From DATECU01 sp035286745 (GTDB taxonomy: Bacteria > Acidobacteriota > Vicinamibacteria > Fen-336), in contig DATECU010000151.1 in NCBI GenBank assembly GCA_035286745.1, forward strand, positions 1 through 7,880: a DNA stretch of 7,880 nucleotides. Direction: 5' to 3'. Under the pieces are notes generated by a model. The model did no database searches, had not been told where the DNA came from, and worked only from the letters and a program-made list of their open reading frames with translations. Every line of letters starts with the position of its first letter. Within the stretch, counting starts at the first letter, position 1. A program made the translations under genes and the position numbers. Below are positions 1-6,032 of this stretch, piece by piece.

Positions 1-22
1 TGATCGGGTGACTTGAGTGGCG

Positions 23-394
23 TCAGGGGTTCGCTTTGAGGGAGCGGGCGACCAGACCCATGCCGCCGGCGAGCAACACCAGCATGATGACGGTGTGGAA
101 GAGGCTGGTCGGCGCGAAGAAGATCTGGAGGTTCATGAGAATGCCCAGAAAGATGATGAACGCACCCCCAGCCGTGAGCAGCCAGCCCAGCACGCTCTTG
201 CCATTGAAGAAGAGCAGGCCCATGCCGAACACGAGAGGGAGCAGAGTGAGTCCGAAGGTCTCACGGCCGAGGAAGGCCCAGAATCCGGAGCTTACGGTGA
301 CCCGGCTGGTGAGCAGATAGGCACCGCCGACCGCCATCATGAGGCCGAGGAAAAACTGCACGATCCCGCCGTCGGTGCCGCCTGCGCCTTTCAT
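23..394 (-). CDS. Small four-helix integral membrane protein, function unknown
   Basis: The 123-residue product is very hydrophobic. Four membrane segments are visible at about residues 11-28, 46-63, 67-92 and 99-117. The longest loop lies between helices 1 and 2 and contains Arg-Val-Thr-Val-Ser-Ser, and the C-terminus is short and basic (Arg-Ser-Leu-Lys). Glycines are frequent within the helices, as is usual for small bundled membrane proteins. I do not recognise a named family and see no catalytic or metal-binding motif. The ATG at 394 is preceded by a GAGGG ribosome-binding site, and an extended -10 element lies about 24 bp upstream, which supports this start. The gene is divergent from the lipoprotein gene at 541. 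That it is a real gene is fairly sure; its function is open. Confidence 0.8.
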   Translation of the reverse strand: MKGAGGTDGGIVQFFLGLMMAVGGAYLLTSRVTVSSGFWAFLGRETFGLTLLPLVFGMGLLFFNGKSVLGWLLTAGGAFIIFLGILMNLQIFFAPTSLFHTVIMLVLLAGGMGLVARSLKANP

Positions 395-417
395 GGAGCC
401 CTCGCTTCTAGGACGGG

Positions 418-426
418 ATTATAGCA
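418..426 (-). promoter_or_regulatory. Extended -10 promoter element for the four-helix membrane protein gene
   Basis: Read on the minus strand, the bases spell TGCTATAAT, a perfect -10 hexamer with the TGn extension. No good -35 hexamer lies at 16-18 bp, which is typical of extended -10 promoters. Transcription would start near 411, leaving a leader of about 17 nt that contains the GAGGG ribosome-binding site before the ATG at 394. Confidence 0.6.
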
Positions 427-540
427 AGCAGTCGCCTGTGAGGAGTGTCACTTCGCCAATCCCTGGCCTGTGGCAGAACCAAGGTGTCCGCCGTCCTGGC
501 AGCCGTTCCCGCTTCGAGAGAGGCGGACAGGGAGGTCGTC

Positions 541-1500
541 ATGTCGATCCGCCAACCTTGCCGGCGTGTGGCCATCGGCGTTTCTGCCGTTCTGTTGGGG
601 TTGCTGGTCGTCCACTGCGGGCAGAGCCCGACCGCGCCTTCGGGAGAGATCGTGCTTCGGGGCTCGCTCCTTGGTTCCAGCGCCACGGCGCTTTCGGCGA
701 CGGGATCCCAAAGCGCTGGCCCCATCACCGTCACCGTGGAGGAGAACCCCGCCATCACCACCACCGTCGCAGCCGACGGGAGCTTCACTCTGAGGGGCTT
801 GCCCGAGGGCGGCTTCACCCTCGTCTTCACGCGGGACGGCGTGGTCCTGGGCCGGCTCACCTTCACGAGCGTGAACGCCAACCAGGAGATCACGATTGTG
901 GTTCGCGTCTCCGGTGACACCGTGGTGCTGGTGAACGAGCAGCGCACCGGCATCGGCCACGGCGACATGGAGATCGAGGGTCTGGTCGAAGCCGTGCTGG
1001 TCGCGGACCCGGCCGGGGAGAGTCGCTTCACCATCGCCGGCAAGACGGTGGTGGCCAGGCCCGGTCAGACCTCGGTGCGGGAGGGAAACACCGTTAGGTC
1101 GGTGCTGGACGTGACGGTGGGCCGCCGGGTCCACGTCAAGGGCGTGTGGCTGGAGGCGCAGGGTGGCAGCCAGGCCGTGCTCGCCCATGAGATCAAGCTC
1201 CAGGGAGACGCCAGCCCCTCACCATCGCCCGCGCCGTCCCATTGCACGGCGGGCGCCAAGGCCGAGGTCGAAGGGCTGATCACGGCCAAAGGCGCGAGCG
1301 ACATCACCGTGAACCAGCAGGCCAAGGGCGACTACCTGTGCCAGGTGAGCGGGTCCACGCCGATCCGAAAGGGCAACACCTCCTACACGCTGGCCGAGCT
1401 TCAGGTGGGCTGGCGCGTGCACGTCAAGGGGACCATCCTGGGGATGGCCGGCTCCGCGTGTCGTGTGAACGCCGACGAGGTCAAGGTCCAGAACAACTAG
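541..1500 (+). CDS. Secreted lipoprotein with a beta-sandwich domain and two DUF5666-like repeats
   Basis: The product has 319 residues. A basic start and hydrophobic stretch (8-24) lead to Leu-Val-Val-His-Cys, so Cys26 is a likely lipidation site, although His at -1 is unusual. The next residues (Gly-Gln-Ser-Pro-Thr-Ala-Pro) look like a flexible lipoprotein tether. Residues about 58-123 resemble a carboxypeptidase-regulatory-like beta-sandwich (Ala-Asp-Gly-Ser-Phe-Thr-Leu followed by Gly-Leu-Pro-Glu-Gly). Two homologous repeats follow at about 143-222 and 240-318. Each starts with Glu-(Ile/Val)-Glu-Gly-Leu and contains Arg-(Glu/Lys)-Gly-Asn-Thr and Val-Gly-x-Arg-Val-His-Val-Lys-Gly, as in DUF5666. 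A Ser/Pro linker (224-233) joins them. Cys235, Cys267 and Cys307 occur only in or beside repeat 2. I chose ATG 541 over GTG 445 because GGGAGG precedes it and the signal peptide then sits at the N-terminus. It probably sits outside the cytoplasmic membrane; its role is unknown. Confidence 0.83.
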   Translation: MSIRQPCRRVAIGVSAVLLGLLVVHCGQSPTAPSGEIVLRGSLLGSSATALSATGSQSAGPITVTVEENPAITTTVAADGSFTLRGLPEGGFTLVFTRDGVVLGRLTFTSVNANQEITIVVRVSGDTVVLVNEQRTGIGHGDMEIEGLVEAVLVADPAGESRFTIAGKTVVARPGQTSVREGNTVRSVLDVTVGRRVHVKGVWLEAQGGSQAVLAHEIKLQGDASPSPSPAPSHCTAGAKAEVEGLITAKGASDITVNQQAKGDYLCQVSGSTPIRKGNTSYTLAELQVGWRVHVKGTILGMAGSACRVNADEVKVQNN

Positions 1501-1565
1501 GACCGCGGCGATCGCAGCGGCAAGGGAAGCGAGCGGCTTGTAGACACCCCACCCGTTCGTGTCCG

Positions 1566-1600
1566 TTGCTGAGCGCTGATCGCTGTACGCTGACGGCTGT
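1566..1600. repeat. Five tandem copies of a degenerate 7-bp unit (NNGCTGW)
   Basis: Five consecutive heptamers read TTGCTGA, GCGCTGA, TCGCTGT, ACGCTGA and CGGCTGT. The core GCTG is constant with exact 7-bp phasing, and the last base alternates between A and T. The array lies in the 112-bp gap between the convergent lipoprotein and glnS genes. A short inverted repeat (GTCCC, loop GTTC, GGGAC, 1599-1612) overlaps its end and abuts the glnS stop. It lacks a T tract in either direction, so neither element is a clear terminator. Confidence 0.65.
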
Positions 1601-1612
1601 CCCGTTCGGGAC

Positions 1613-3301
1613 CTACTTGGCTTGAATGCGGGCCCAGGTGTCGCGAAGGGTGACCGTGCGATTGAAGACGGGCCGGCCGGCGACCGAGTCCCGGTCCGCG
1701 CAGAAGTAGCCGAGCCTCTCGAACTGCACCACCGTGCCCGCCGGCAGGCCGCCTAGCGAAGCCTCGAGCCAGCACCCGGAGAGCACCTCTTCCGACTGGG
1801 GATTGAGGTCCGCCAGCAGATCGCCTTCGGCGCCGGGGTCGGGGCGGACGAACAGGTGCTGATAGAGCCTCACCTCGCCGGGGATGGCGTGGGGGACCGA
1901 GACCCAATGGAGGGTCGCCTTCGGCGAGCGTCCATCGGGGCTGGCCCCGCCGCGCGTGGCAGGATCGTACCGACACCGCAGCTCCACGATCTCACCTCGG
2001 GAGTCCTTCACCACCTGGTCGCAGGTGATGAAGTACGCCGAACGCAGCCGGACCTCTCGCCCCGGCGACAGGCGATAGAACTTGCGCGGCGGGTCCTCGA
2101 GAAAGTCCTCCCGCTCGATCCACAGCTCCCGGGAGAAGGGAACCGGGCGGGTCCCCGCCGACGGATCCTCGGGGTTCCTCATGAGCTCGAACTGCTCGAC
2201 CTGCCCTTCGGGGTAGTTGGTGAGCACGACCTTGAGCGGGCGGAGCACCGCCATCCGTCGTTCGGCGGTGCGGTTCAGGACCGTGCGCACCGAGTGCTCC
2301 AGCATGGCCACCTCCACCACGCCCTGGTGCTTGCCCACGCCGACCATGGCAGCGAACTCCCGAAGGGCCTGGGCTGGGAAGCCGCGGCGCCTGATCCCTG
2401 AGATGGTGGGCATGCGCGGATCGTCCCAGCCGCGCACTCGCCCCTCGCCGACCAGGCGCAGCAGGAATCGTTTGGACAGCACGGTATACGTCAGGTTGAG
2501 CCTGGCGAACTCGTACTGGCGGGGCCGCGAAGGCACCGGCAGGTGGTCGAGGCACCAATCGTAGAGCGGCCGGTGGTCCTCGAATTCCAGGGTGCAGATC
2601 GAGTGGGTGATCCCCTCCAGCGCGTCGGACTGGCCGTGGGCGAAGTCGTAGGTCGGGTACACGCACCAGGCGTCTCCGGTGCGGGGATGGGTGGCGTGCA
2701 GGATGCGGTAGAGGACCGGGTCGCGCAGGTTGATGTTGCCGGAAGCCATGTCGATCTTGGCTCGGAGGACCCGAGCGCCGTCGGGGAACTCACCCTGGCG
2801 CATGCGCACGAAGAGGTCCAGGTTCTCGGCCACCGATCGGTCCCGCCAGGGGCTGTTCCGTCCGGGTTCGCTGAGCGTCCCCCGGTACTCGCGGATCTCG
2901 TCGGCCGACAGGTCATCGACGTAGGCGTCGCCGGTCTTGATGAGGTGGACCGCCCACTCGAAGAGCTGAGTGAAGTAGTCGGAAGCATGGAAAAGGTGCG
3001 GTCCCCAGTCGAAGCCCAGCCAGCGGACGTCGTCCTGGATGGCGTCGATGTACTCCTGCTCCTCCTTGGTGGGGTTGGTATCGTCGAAGCGCAGGTGGCA
3101 GCGGCCGCCGAACTCGGCGGCGATGCCGAAGTTGAGGCAGATCGACTTGGCGTGGCCGATGTGGAGATAGCCGTTAGGCTCGGGCGGGAAGCGGGTGACC
3201 ACGGTCTGCTGACGACCGGCGCGCAGGTCCTCCGCCACCATCTCGCGGATGAAGTCCTGGGGTTCGTCAGGGGGAGGGGCGGTGGTGTCGCTGGTGCTCA
3301 T
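1613..3301 (-). CDS. glnS: Glutamine--tRNA ligase (GlnRS)
   Basis: This cytoplasmic class I synthetase joins glutamine to tRNA-Gln using ATP. The 562-residue length is close to the E. coli enzyme (554). Hallmarks are in order: Arg-Phe-Pro-Pro-Glu-Pro-Asn-Gly (37-44), the HIGH motif (47-50), Arg-Phe-Asp-Asp-Thr-Asn-Pro (71-77), Tyr-Asp-Phe-Ala-His in the glutamine pocket (218-222), and Val-Leu-Ser-Lys-Arg as the KMSKS equivalent (274-278). The two-lobed C-terminal anticodon-binding barrel ends with Phe-Asn-Arg-Thr-Val-Thr-Leu-Arg-Asp-Thr-Trp. These features separate GlnRS from a non-discriminating GluRS. There is no N-terminal YqeY/GatB-like extension of the Deinococcus type. ATG 3301 follows GGGAGGG (3307-3313) at 5 nt and overlaps the gltX stop as ATGA. 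Upstream in-frame codons lie within gltX and were rejected as starts. A full GlnRS implies that at least part of Gln-tRNA-Gln is made directly rather than by GatCAB. Confidence 0.98.
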   Translation of the reverse strand: MSTSDTTAPPPDEPQDFIREMVAEDLRAGRQQTVVTRFPPEPNGYLHIGHAKSICLNFGIAAEFGGRCHLRFDDTNPTKEEQEYIDAIQDDVRWLGFDWGPHLFHASDYFTQLFEWAVHLIKTGDAYVDDLSADEIREYRGTLSEPGRNSPWRDRSVAENLDLFVRMRQGEFPDGARVLRAKIDMASGNINLRDPVLYRILHATHPRTGDAWCVYPTYDFAHGQSDALEGITHSICTLEFEDHRPLYDWCLDHLPVPSRPRQYEFARLNLTYTVLSKRFLLRLVGEGRVRGWDDPRMPTISGIRRRGFPAQALREFAAMVGVGKHQGVVEVAMLEHSVRTVLNRTAERRMAVLRPLKVVLTNYPEGQVEQFELMRNPEDPSAGTRPVPFSRELWIEREDFLEDPPRKFYRLSPGREVRLRSAYFITCDQVVKDSRGEIVELRCRYDPATRGGASPDGRSPKATLHWVSVPHAIPGEVRLYQHLFVRPDPGAEGDLLADLNPQSEEVLSGCWLEASLGGLPAGTVVQFERLGYFCADRDSVAGRPVFNRTVTLRDTWARIQAK

Positions 3302-4746
3302 CGCTGCCCTCCCAACACGGAGGCGGCCCGGCGCAGCCGGCGCCGGCAGATCTCCTTGCCCAGCACCTCCGCGGTCTCGAACAGGGGTGGGGTGGCGGTG
3401 CGTCCGGTGAGCGCCACCCGTACCGTCATCAAGGTCTCCTTCTGGGGCCAGCCGGAGTCCTCGCCGAACGCGGCCAGGGCGGCCTCCACCGTCTCCGCCC
3501 GCCAATCGAGCAAGCTGTCGATCCGGGTGTCGACCAGGCGGCTCAGCGCCTTGGCCACCTCGGCCGCGGTTCGTCCCTTGGGGACCATGGCCACGAGCGC
3601 GGCCTCGTCGTAGGTCAACTCACCGGCGAAGAAGAACCAGGCGTAGTCCGAGAAGGCCTCCAGGGTGTCGATGCGTTCCTGGACCAGGGGCAGCACCCGC
3701 AACAGGTAGTCGTCCGCCAGGGCATGGCCGCGGAGGCGTGCCAGCAGTTCTCGTGGCGTTAGGCGGCGCAGGTACTTGCCGTTCAGCCAGGTGAGCTTCT
3801 CCAGATCGAAGACCGGCCCCCCCAGCGAAACCTGGTCGAGGTCGAGGTGAGTGACGAACTCCTGGAGCCCGAACTCCTCCTGCCCCTCGGGCATGGCGAA
3901 GCCCATGAGGCCGAGGTAGTTGAGCATGGCTTCCGGGAGGTAGCCGGCGCGCCGGTAGTGGTTGAGGCTCACCGGGTTCTTGCGCTTCGAGATCTTCGAG
4001 CGGTCGGGGTTCCGGAGCAGCGGTAGGTGGCAGAAGACCGGCAGCTCCCAGCCAAACGATCGGTAGAGCTGGACGTGCTTGGGCAGCGACGACAGCCACT
4101 CCTCGGCCCGCACCACGTGGGTCACCTGCATCAGGTGATCGTCGACCACGTTGGCCAGGTGATAGGTGGGAAAGCCGTCGCTCTTCAGCAGGACCTGGTC
4201 GTCCATCTGCGGCCGTTCGAAGCGGACCTCACCCCGGAGCAGGTCGGTGACCGTCATCGAGTCGTCTTCGGGCATGGCCAGCCGCACCACGTGAGCCTCG
4301 CCCGCCGCCCGCCGGCGCGCGACCTCCGCCGGGTCCAGGCGGCGGCAAAGGCCGTCGTAGCCGAGCACGGCGGCCTTGCGCGCCTTCTGTCCCTCTCGCA
4401 GCGCCGCCAGACGTTCGGCGCTGCAGAAGCAGGGATAGGCGGCACCTCGTTCGATCAGCGCCAGAGCGTGCTCGCGGTAGATGGCAGCGCGCTCGCTCTG
4501 GCGATAAGGGCCGAACGGTCCCCCCACGTCAGGCCCTTCGTCCCAGGAGAGACCCAGCCAGTGGAGGGCGTCGAAGATCATCCGCTCGCTCGCGGGGTGA
4601 CTGCGCTGCCGGTCGGTGTCCTCGATGCGGAGGATGAACTGGCCGCCGTGGCGGCGGGCGAGGGCGTAGTTGAAGAGGGCGACGTAGGCGGTACCCACGT
4701 GGGGATCGCCGGTCGGGCTGGGTGCGATCCTGGTTCTCACCGCCAT
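3298..4746 (-). CDS. gltX: Glutamate--tRNA ligase (GluRS)
   Basis: This cytoplasmic class I synthetase charges tRNA-Glu with glutamate. Glu-tRNA also feeds tetrapyrrole synthesis in many bacteria. The 482-residue protein begins with Arg-Ile-Ala-Pro-Ser-Pro-Thr-Gly (5-12). It carries His-Val-Gly-Thr as the HIGH motif (16-19), Arg-Ile-Glu-Asp-Thr-Asp (40-45), and Lys-Ile-Ser-Lys-Arg as KMSKS (251-255). A possible zinc site, Cys106-x-Cys108 with Tyr130-x3-Cys134, lies in the inserted acceptor-binding region. The rest is the helical bacterial anticodon-binding domain, so it is a full-length GluRS and not the short Glu-Q-RS. ATG 4746 was chosen because the conserved core starts at residue 4; the frame is open upstream to 4920, but that part looks non-coding. 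Its ribosome-binding site is weak (GAGAGAG). The stop overlaps the glnS start by 4 bp. Whether it discriminates against tRNA-Gln cannot be read directly, but a GlnRS next door suggests it does. Confidence 0.98.
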   Translation of the reverse strand: MAVRTRIAPSPTGDPHVGTAYVALFNYALARRHGGQFILRIEDTDRQRSHPASERMIFDALHWLGLSWDEGPDVGGPFGPYRQSERAAIYREHALALIERGAAYPCFCSAERLAALREGQKARKAAVLGYDGLCRRLDPAEVARRRAAGEAHVVRLAMPEDDSMTVTDLLRGEVRFERPQMDDQVLLKSDGFPTYHLANVVDDHLMQVTHVVRAEEWLSSLPKHVQLYRSFGWELPVFCHLPLLRNPDRSKISKRKNPVSLNHYRRAGYLPEAMLNYLGLMGFAMPEGQEEFGLQEFVTHLDLDQVSLGGPVFDLEKLTWLNGKYLRRLTPRELLARLRGHALADDYLLRVLPLVQERIDTLEAFSDYAWFFFAGELTYDEAALVAMVPKGRTAAEVAKALSRLVDTRIDSLLDWRAETVEAALAAFGEDSGWPQKETLMTVRVALTGRTATPPLFETAEVLGKEICRRRLRRAASVLGGQR

Positions 4747-4812
4747 CCGCTCTCTCGTAGCTCCAGTGTCGTGGCGGCGCGCGAGAGGGACGCCGGCGCC
4801 GCGAAGGGCGCA

Positions 4813-4821
4813 AGGATAGCA
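4813..4821 (-). promoter_or_regulatory. Possible extended -10 element of the gltX-glnS promoter
   Basis: On the minus strand the bases read TGCTATCCT, a TGn extension with a -10 hexamer matching the consensus at four of six positions. Transcription would start near 4806, giving a leader of about 60 nt before the gltX ATG. No consensus -35 is present; the expected -35 position lies inside the palindrome at 4824-4841. This is a tentative call based on sequence pattern only. Confidence 0.35.
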
Positions 4822-4823
4822 CG

Positions 4824-4841
4824 CGCTGCGGGCCCGCAGCG
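4824..4841. promoter_or_regulatory. Perfect 18-bp palindrome upstream of gltX, candidate operator
   Basis: CGCTGCGGG is followed directly by its reverse complement CCCGCAGCG, giving 9-bp arms with no spacer. It lies two bases upstream of the possible -10 element, where a -35 and spacer would be, so a bound dimer could control gltX-glnS. In RNA reading through from the regulator gene it would instead form a 7-bp stem with a GGCC loop. Such palindromes arise more easily in GC-rich DNA, so function is inferred. Confidence 0.4.
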
Positions 4842-4877
4842 GTCTGGCGTCAGGCGAGGAACAGTCGTCCGGACGGG

Positions 4878-4894
4878 GCCCGGCGAGGCCGGGC
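4878..4894. repeat. Seven-bp inverted repeat with a third copy of one arm nearby
   Basis: GCCCGGC, loop GAG, GCCGGGC forms a perfect short hairpin. A second GCCGGGC at 4901-4907 could pair with the same left arm, so two alternative foldings are possible. It sits between the terminator-like hairpin at 4913-4938 and the gltX promoter region. There is no T tract after it. It may be only a product of GC-rich intergenic sequence. Confidence 0.35.
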
Positions 4895-4912
4895 TCCGGG
4901 GCCGGGCAAACG

Positions 4913-4938
4913 GGAGGCACGGCTCGCGCCGTGCCTCC
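4913..4938 (-). terminator. Strong hairpin 6 bp after the GAF-Fis regulator stop, probable terminator
   Basis: GGAGGCACGGC and GCCGTGCCTCC form a perfect 11-bp stem around a 4-nt loop. On the minus strand the stem starts 6 bp after the regulator stop codon and is followed by CG and only three Ts, so it is a weak intrinsic terminator by the classical rule. The position between two same-strand genes argues that the regulator and gltX are separate units. It could instead act only as an mRNA 3' end stabiliser. Confidence 0.5.
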
Positions 4939-4944
4939 GCAGGC

Positions 4945-5670
4945 CTAGCTGCCCGACGTGCCGGGCGCCGGGCGCAGCCGCGGGCGGGTCTTGGGCACCT
5001 TCTCCCGCGGCACGTTGTAGCGCTGCAAGCGCAGGTAGATGGTGCGCCGGGTGACTCCCATGAGCCGCGCCACCCGGGCGATGTTCCACTCGTTGCGGTT
5101 CAAGAGCAGGAGCAGCTTCTCGCGCTCCATGTCCTCGACCGGGGTCCTTTCCAGGTACGCCTCCCAACCCTGGGAGCGGGCGCCGGGCCTGGATCCGACT
5201 TCCTCGGTCTGGGTCACCGCCTTGGCGATGATCTTCGAGAACTTCCCCATCCGCTCCAGGTCGTGGCTGGTGCAGAAGTGGGGATCGAAGCTGTCGACAT
5301 AGAGGAGCGCGGCCAGCGCCTCTTCGTAGAACACGGGCACCACCGCCATGCTGGCGGGAAGCAGCCCGCTCCCCGGGAGCTTGTCCAGGCGGCGCTCGTT
5401 CTCGTAGTCCGGCACGTAGAACGTCTCGCCCTTTTCGATGCTCTCGCGGAAGCGTTCCCAGATCATCTGGATCGCATCGAGCACGTGCTGATCGATGCCC
5501 CGGGACGCGAAGAGCGCAACCCGATCACCGTCCTTGGTGAACACGGCCCCGCTGCGTCCGTTGACCAGCGACATCACAACCTCGATGGTCCGCTCCGCAA
5601 GGTGCCTCGGATCGTCGCCTGCGAATACGAGCTCGGCGAATTGGTCGATGAGGTCCACTCGGCGTTTCAC
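4945..5670 (-). CDS. GAF-domain transcriptional regulator with a C-terminal Fis-type helix-turn-helix
   Basis: The 241-residue protein has a GAF-like sensory domain at about residues 8-155. Visible pieces are Ser-Gly-Ala-Val-Phe (40-44), Phe-Tyr-Val-Pro-Asp-Tyr (84-89) and Leu-Leu-Tyr-Val-Asp (122-126). A linker leads to a Fis-type HTH at about 178-219 (Asn-x-x-Glu-Trp-Asn-Ile-Ala-Arg-Val-Ala, then Gly-Val-Thr-Arg-Arg-Thr-Ile-Tyr). This layout matches the ends of NtrC-type activators, but the sigma54 AAA+ domain and any receiver domain are missing, so it probably binds DNA without activating sigma54 polymerase. The tail is basic and Pro-rich. GTG 5670 was chosen over ATG 5700 because GGGAGGT lies 7 nt before it and the best promoter would start transcription near 5692, downstream of that ATG. 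It is divergent from the small peptide gene and precedes gltX. Ligand and targets are unknown. Confidence 0.88.
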   Translation of the reverse strand: MKRRVDLIDQFAELVFAGDDPRHLAERTIEVVMSLVNGRSGAVFTKDGDRVALFASRGIDQHVLDAIQMIWERFRESIEKGETFYVPDYENERRLDKLPGSGLLPASMAVVPVFYEEALAALLYVDSFDPHFCTSHDLERMGKFSKIIAKAVTQTEEVGSRPGARSQGWEAYLERTPVEDMEREKLLLLLNRNEWNIARVARLMGVTRRTIYLRLQRYNVPREKVPKTRPRLRPAPGTSGS

Positions 5671-5677
5671 GGTCTCT

Positions 5678-5684
5678 ACCTCCC
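5678..5684 (-). promoter_or_regulatory. Ribosome-binding site that fixes the GTG start of the GAF-Fis gene
   Basis: GGGAGGT on the minus strand is a near-ideal Shine-Dalgarno sequence, 7 nt before GTG 5670. The alternative ATG at 5700 has no such sequence before it and overlaps the putative -10 hexamer. Confidence 0.65.
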
Positions 5685-5698
5685 TACAAAACGAACCC

Positions 5699-5728
5699 AT
5701 GGTAGCCGTTCGTCGGGCGGTTAGTCAA
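5699..5728 (-). promoter_or_regulatory. Sigma70-type promoter for the GAF-Fis regulator
   Basis: The minus strand carries TTGACT (5728-5723), an 18-bp spacer, and TACCAT (5704-5699), matching the -35 at five of six and the -10 at four of six positions. The start site would be near 5692, leaving a leader of about 22 nt that contains the GGGAGGT site. A seven-base A tract (minus strand, 5758-5752) and the palindrome GCGATCGC (5739-5746) lie upstream and could aid or control it. Confidence 0.5.
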
Positions 5729-5785
5729 TGGGCTGGAGGCGATCGCATGGGTTTTTTTCGCTTCCGGCTGGCTTGCATAGAGTGC

Positions 5786-5813
5786 TTGACGTGGAATGTA
5801 TGCTTCCTATACG
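5786..5813 (+). promoter_or_regulatory. Sigma70-type promoter for the 54-residue membrane peptide gene
   Basis: TTGACG (5786-5791) and TATACG (5808-5813) are separated by 16 bp, matching consensus at five of six and four of six positions. The start would be near 5820, giving a leader of about 20 nt with GGGAGGA before the ATG at 5840. This is the most classical promoter in the window. Confidence 0.6.
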
Positions 5814-5839
5814 CGGCTGCGATGCCGAGGGAGGACGTC

Positions 5840-6004
5840 ATGAGAAAGTGGATTCTGTTCGGGGCCTTGATTCTGGGACTGGTGGAGCTGGAATGGGGTC
5901 TGGAGCGCTGGGCGGACCAGATCGGAGGCGACTCCAAGGCGCCCGCCCAGTCAATGGACGGGGGGCCCTGGCCAATTCCAACGCCGGAGCCGTCTCCGAG
6001 GTAA
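5840..6004 (+). CDS. 54-residue single-helix membrane peptide, function unknown
   Basis: The peptide starts Met-Arg-Lys-Trp and has one hydrophobic stretch at about residues 4-17. A Trp- and acid-rich segment follows (Glu-Trp-Gly-Leu-Glu-Arg-Trp-Ala-Asp), then a Pro-rich tail (Trp-Pro-Ile-Pro-Thr-Pro-Glu-Pro-Ser-Pro-Arg). There is no signal-peptidase or lipobox site, so it probably stays anchored by one helix, but a cleaved leader cannot be excluded. Support for a real gene is the surrounding signals: a TTGACG/TATACG promoter, GGGAGGA 5 nt before the ATG, and an intrinsic terminator 29 bp after the stop, which together form a complete single-gene unit. I do not recognise a family. Longer in-frame starts upstream lie within the regulator gene and its promoter and were rejected. 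It is divergent from the GAF-Fis gene, so that protein may regulate it. Confidence 0.68.
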   Translation: MRKWILFGALILGLVELEWGLERWADQIGGDSKAPAQSMDGGPWPIPTPEPSPR

Positions 6005-6032
6005 TCCAACCTAACTCACCCCGCCCGGTTTT

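Noticed and set aside
1..22. Gene remnant at the left edge
   Set aside because: Only 22 bases precede the first stop codon on the minus strand; nothing can be assigned.
1599..1612. Hairpin GTCCC-GTTC-GGGAC as a terminator for glnS or the lipoprotein gene
   Set aside because: The stem is only 5 bp and no T tract follows on either strand.
2543..3613. Plus-strand reading frame of 356 codons opposite glnS and gltX
   Set aside because: It lies antisense to two certain synthetase genes and its composition mirrors them; no motif or ribosome-binding site supports it.
4747..4920. N-terminal extension of GluRS by 58 residues
   Set aside because: The extension is Pro/Arg/Cys-rich low-complexity sequence, reads through the palindrome and hairpins, and bacterial GluRS normally starts a few residues before the Ala-Pro-Ser-Pro-Thr-Gly motif.
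4747..4944. tRNA, riboswitch or T-box leader before gltX
   Set aside because: The inverted repeats do not form a cloverleaf, and no T-box core sequence or known riboswitch consensus is visible. The leader inferred from the -10 element is only about 60 nt.
4027..5724. Long plus-strand reading frame (565 codons) opposite gltX and the regulator
   Set aside because: It is antisense to two well-supported genes, and its product is rich in Arg, Gly, His and Val without any domain, as expected from GC-rich shadow frames.
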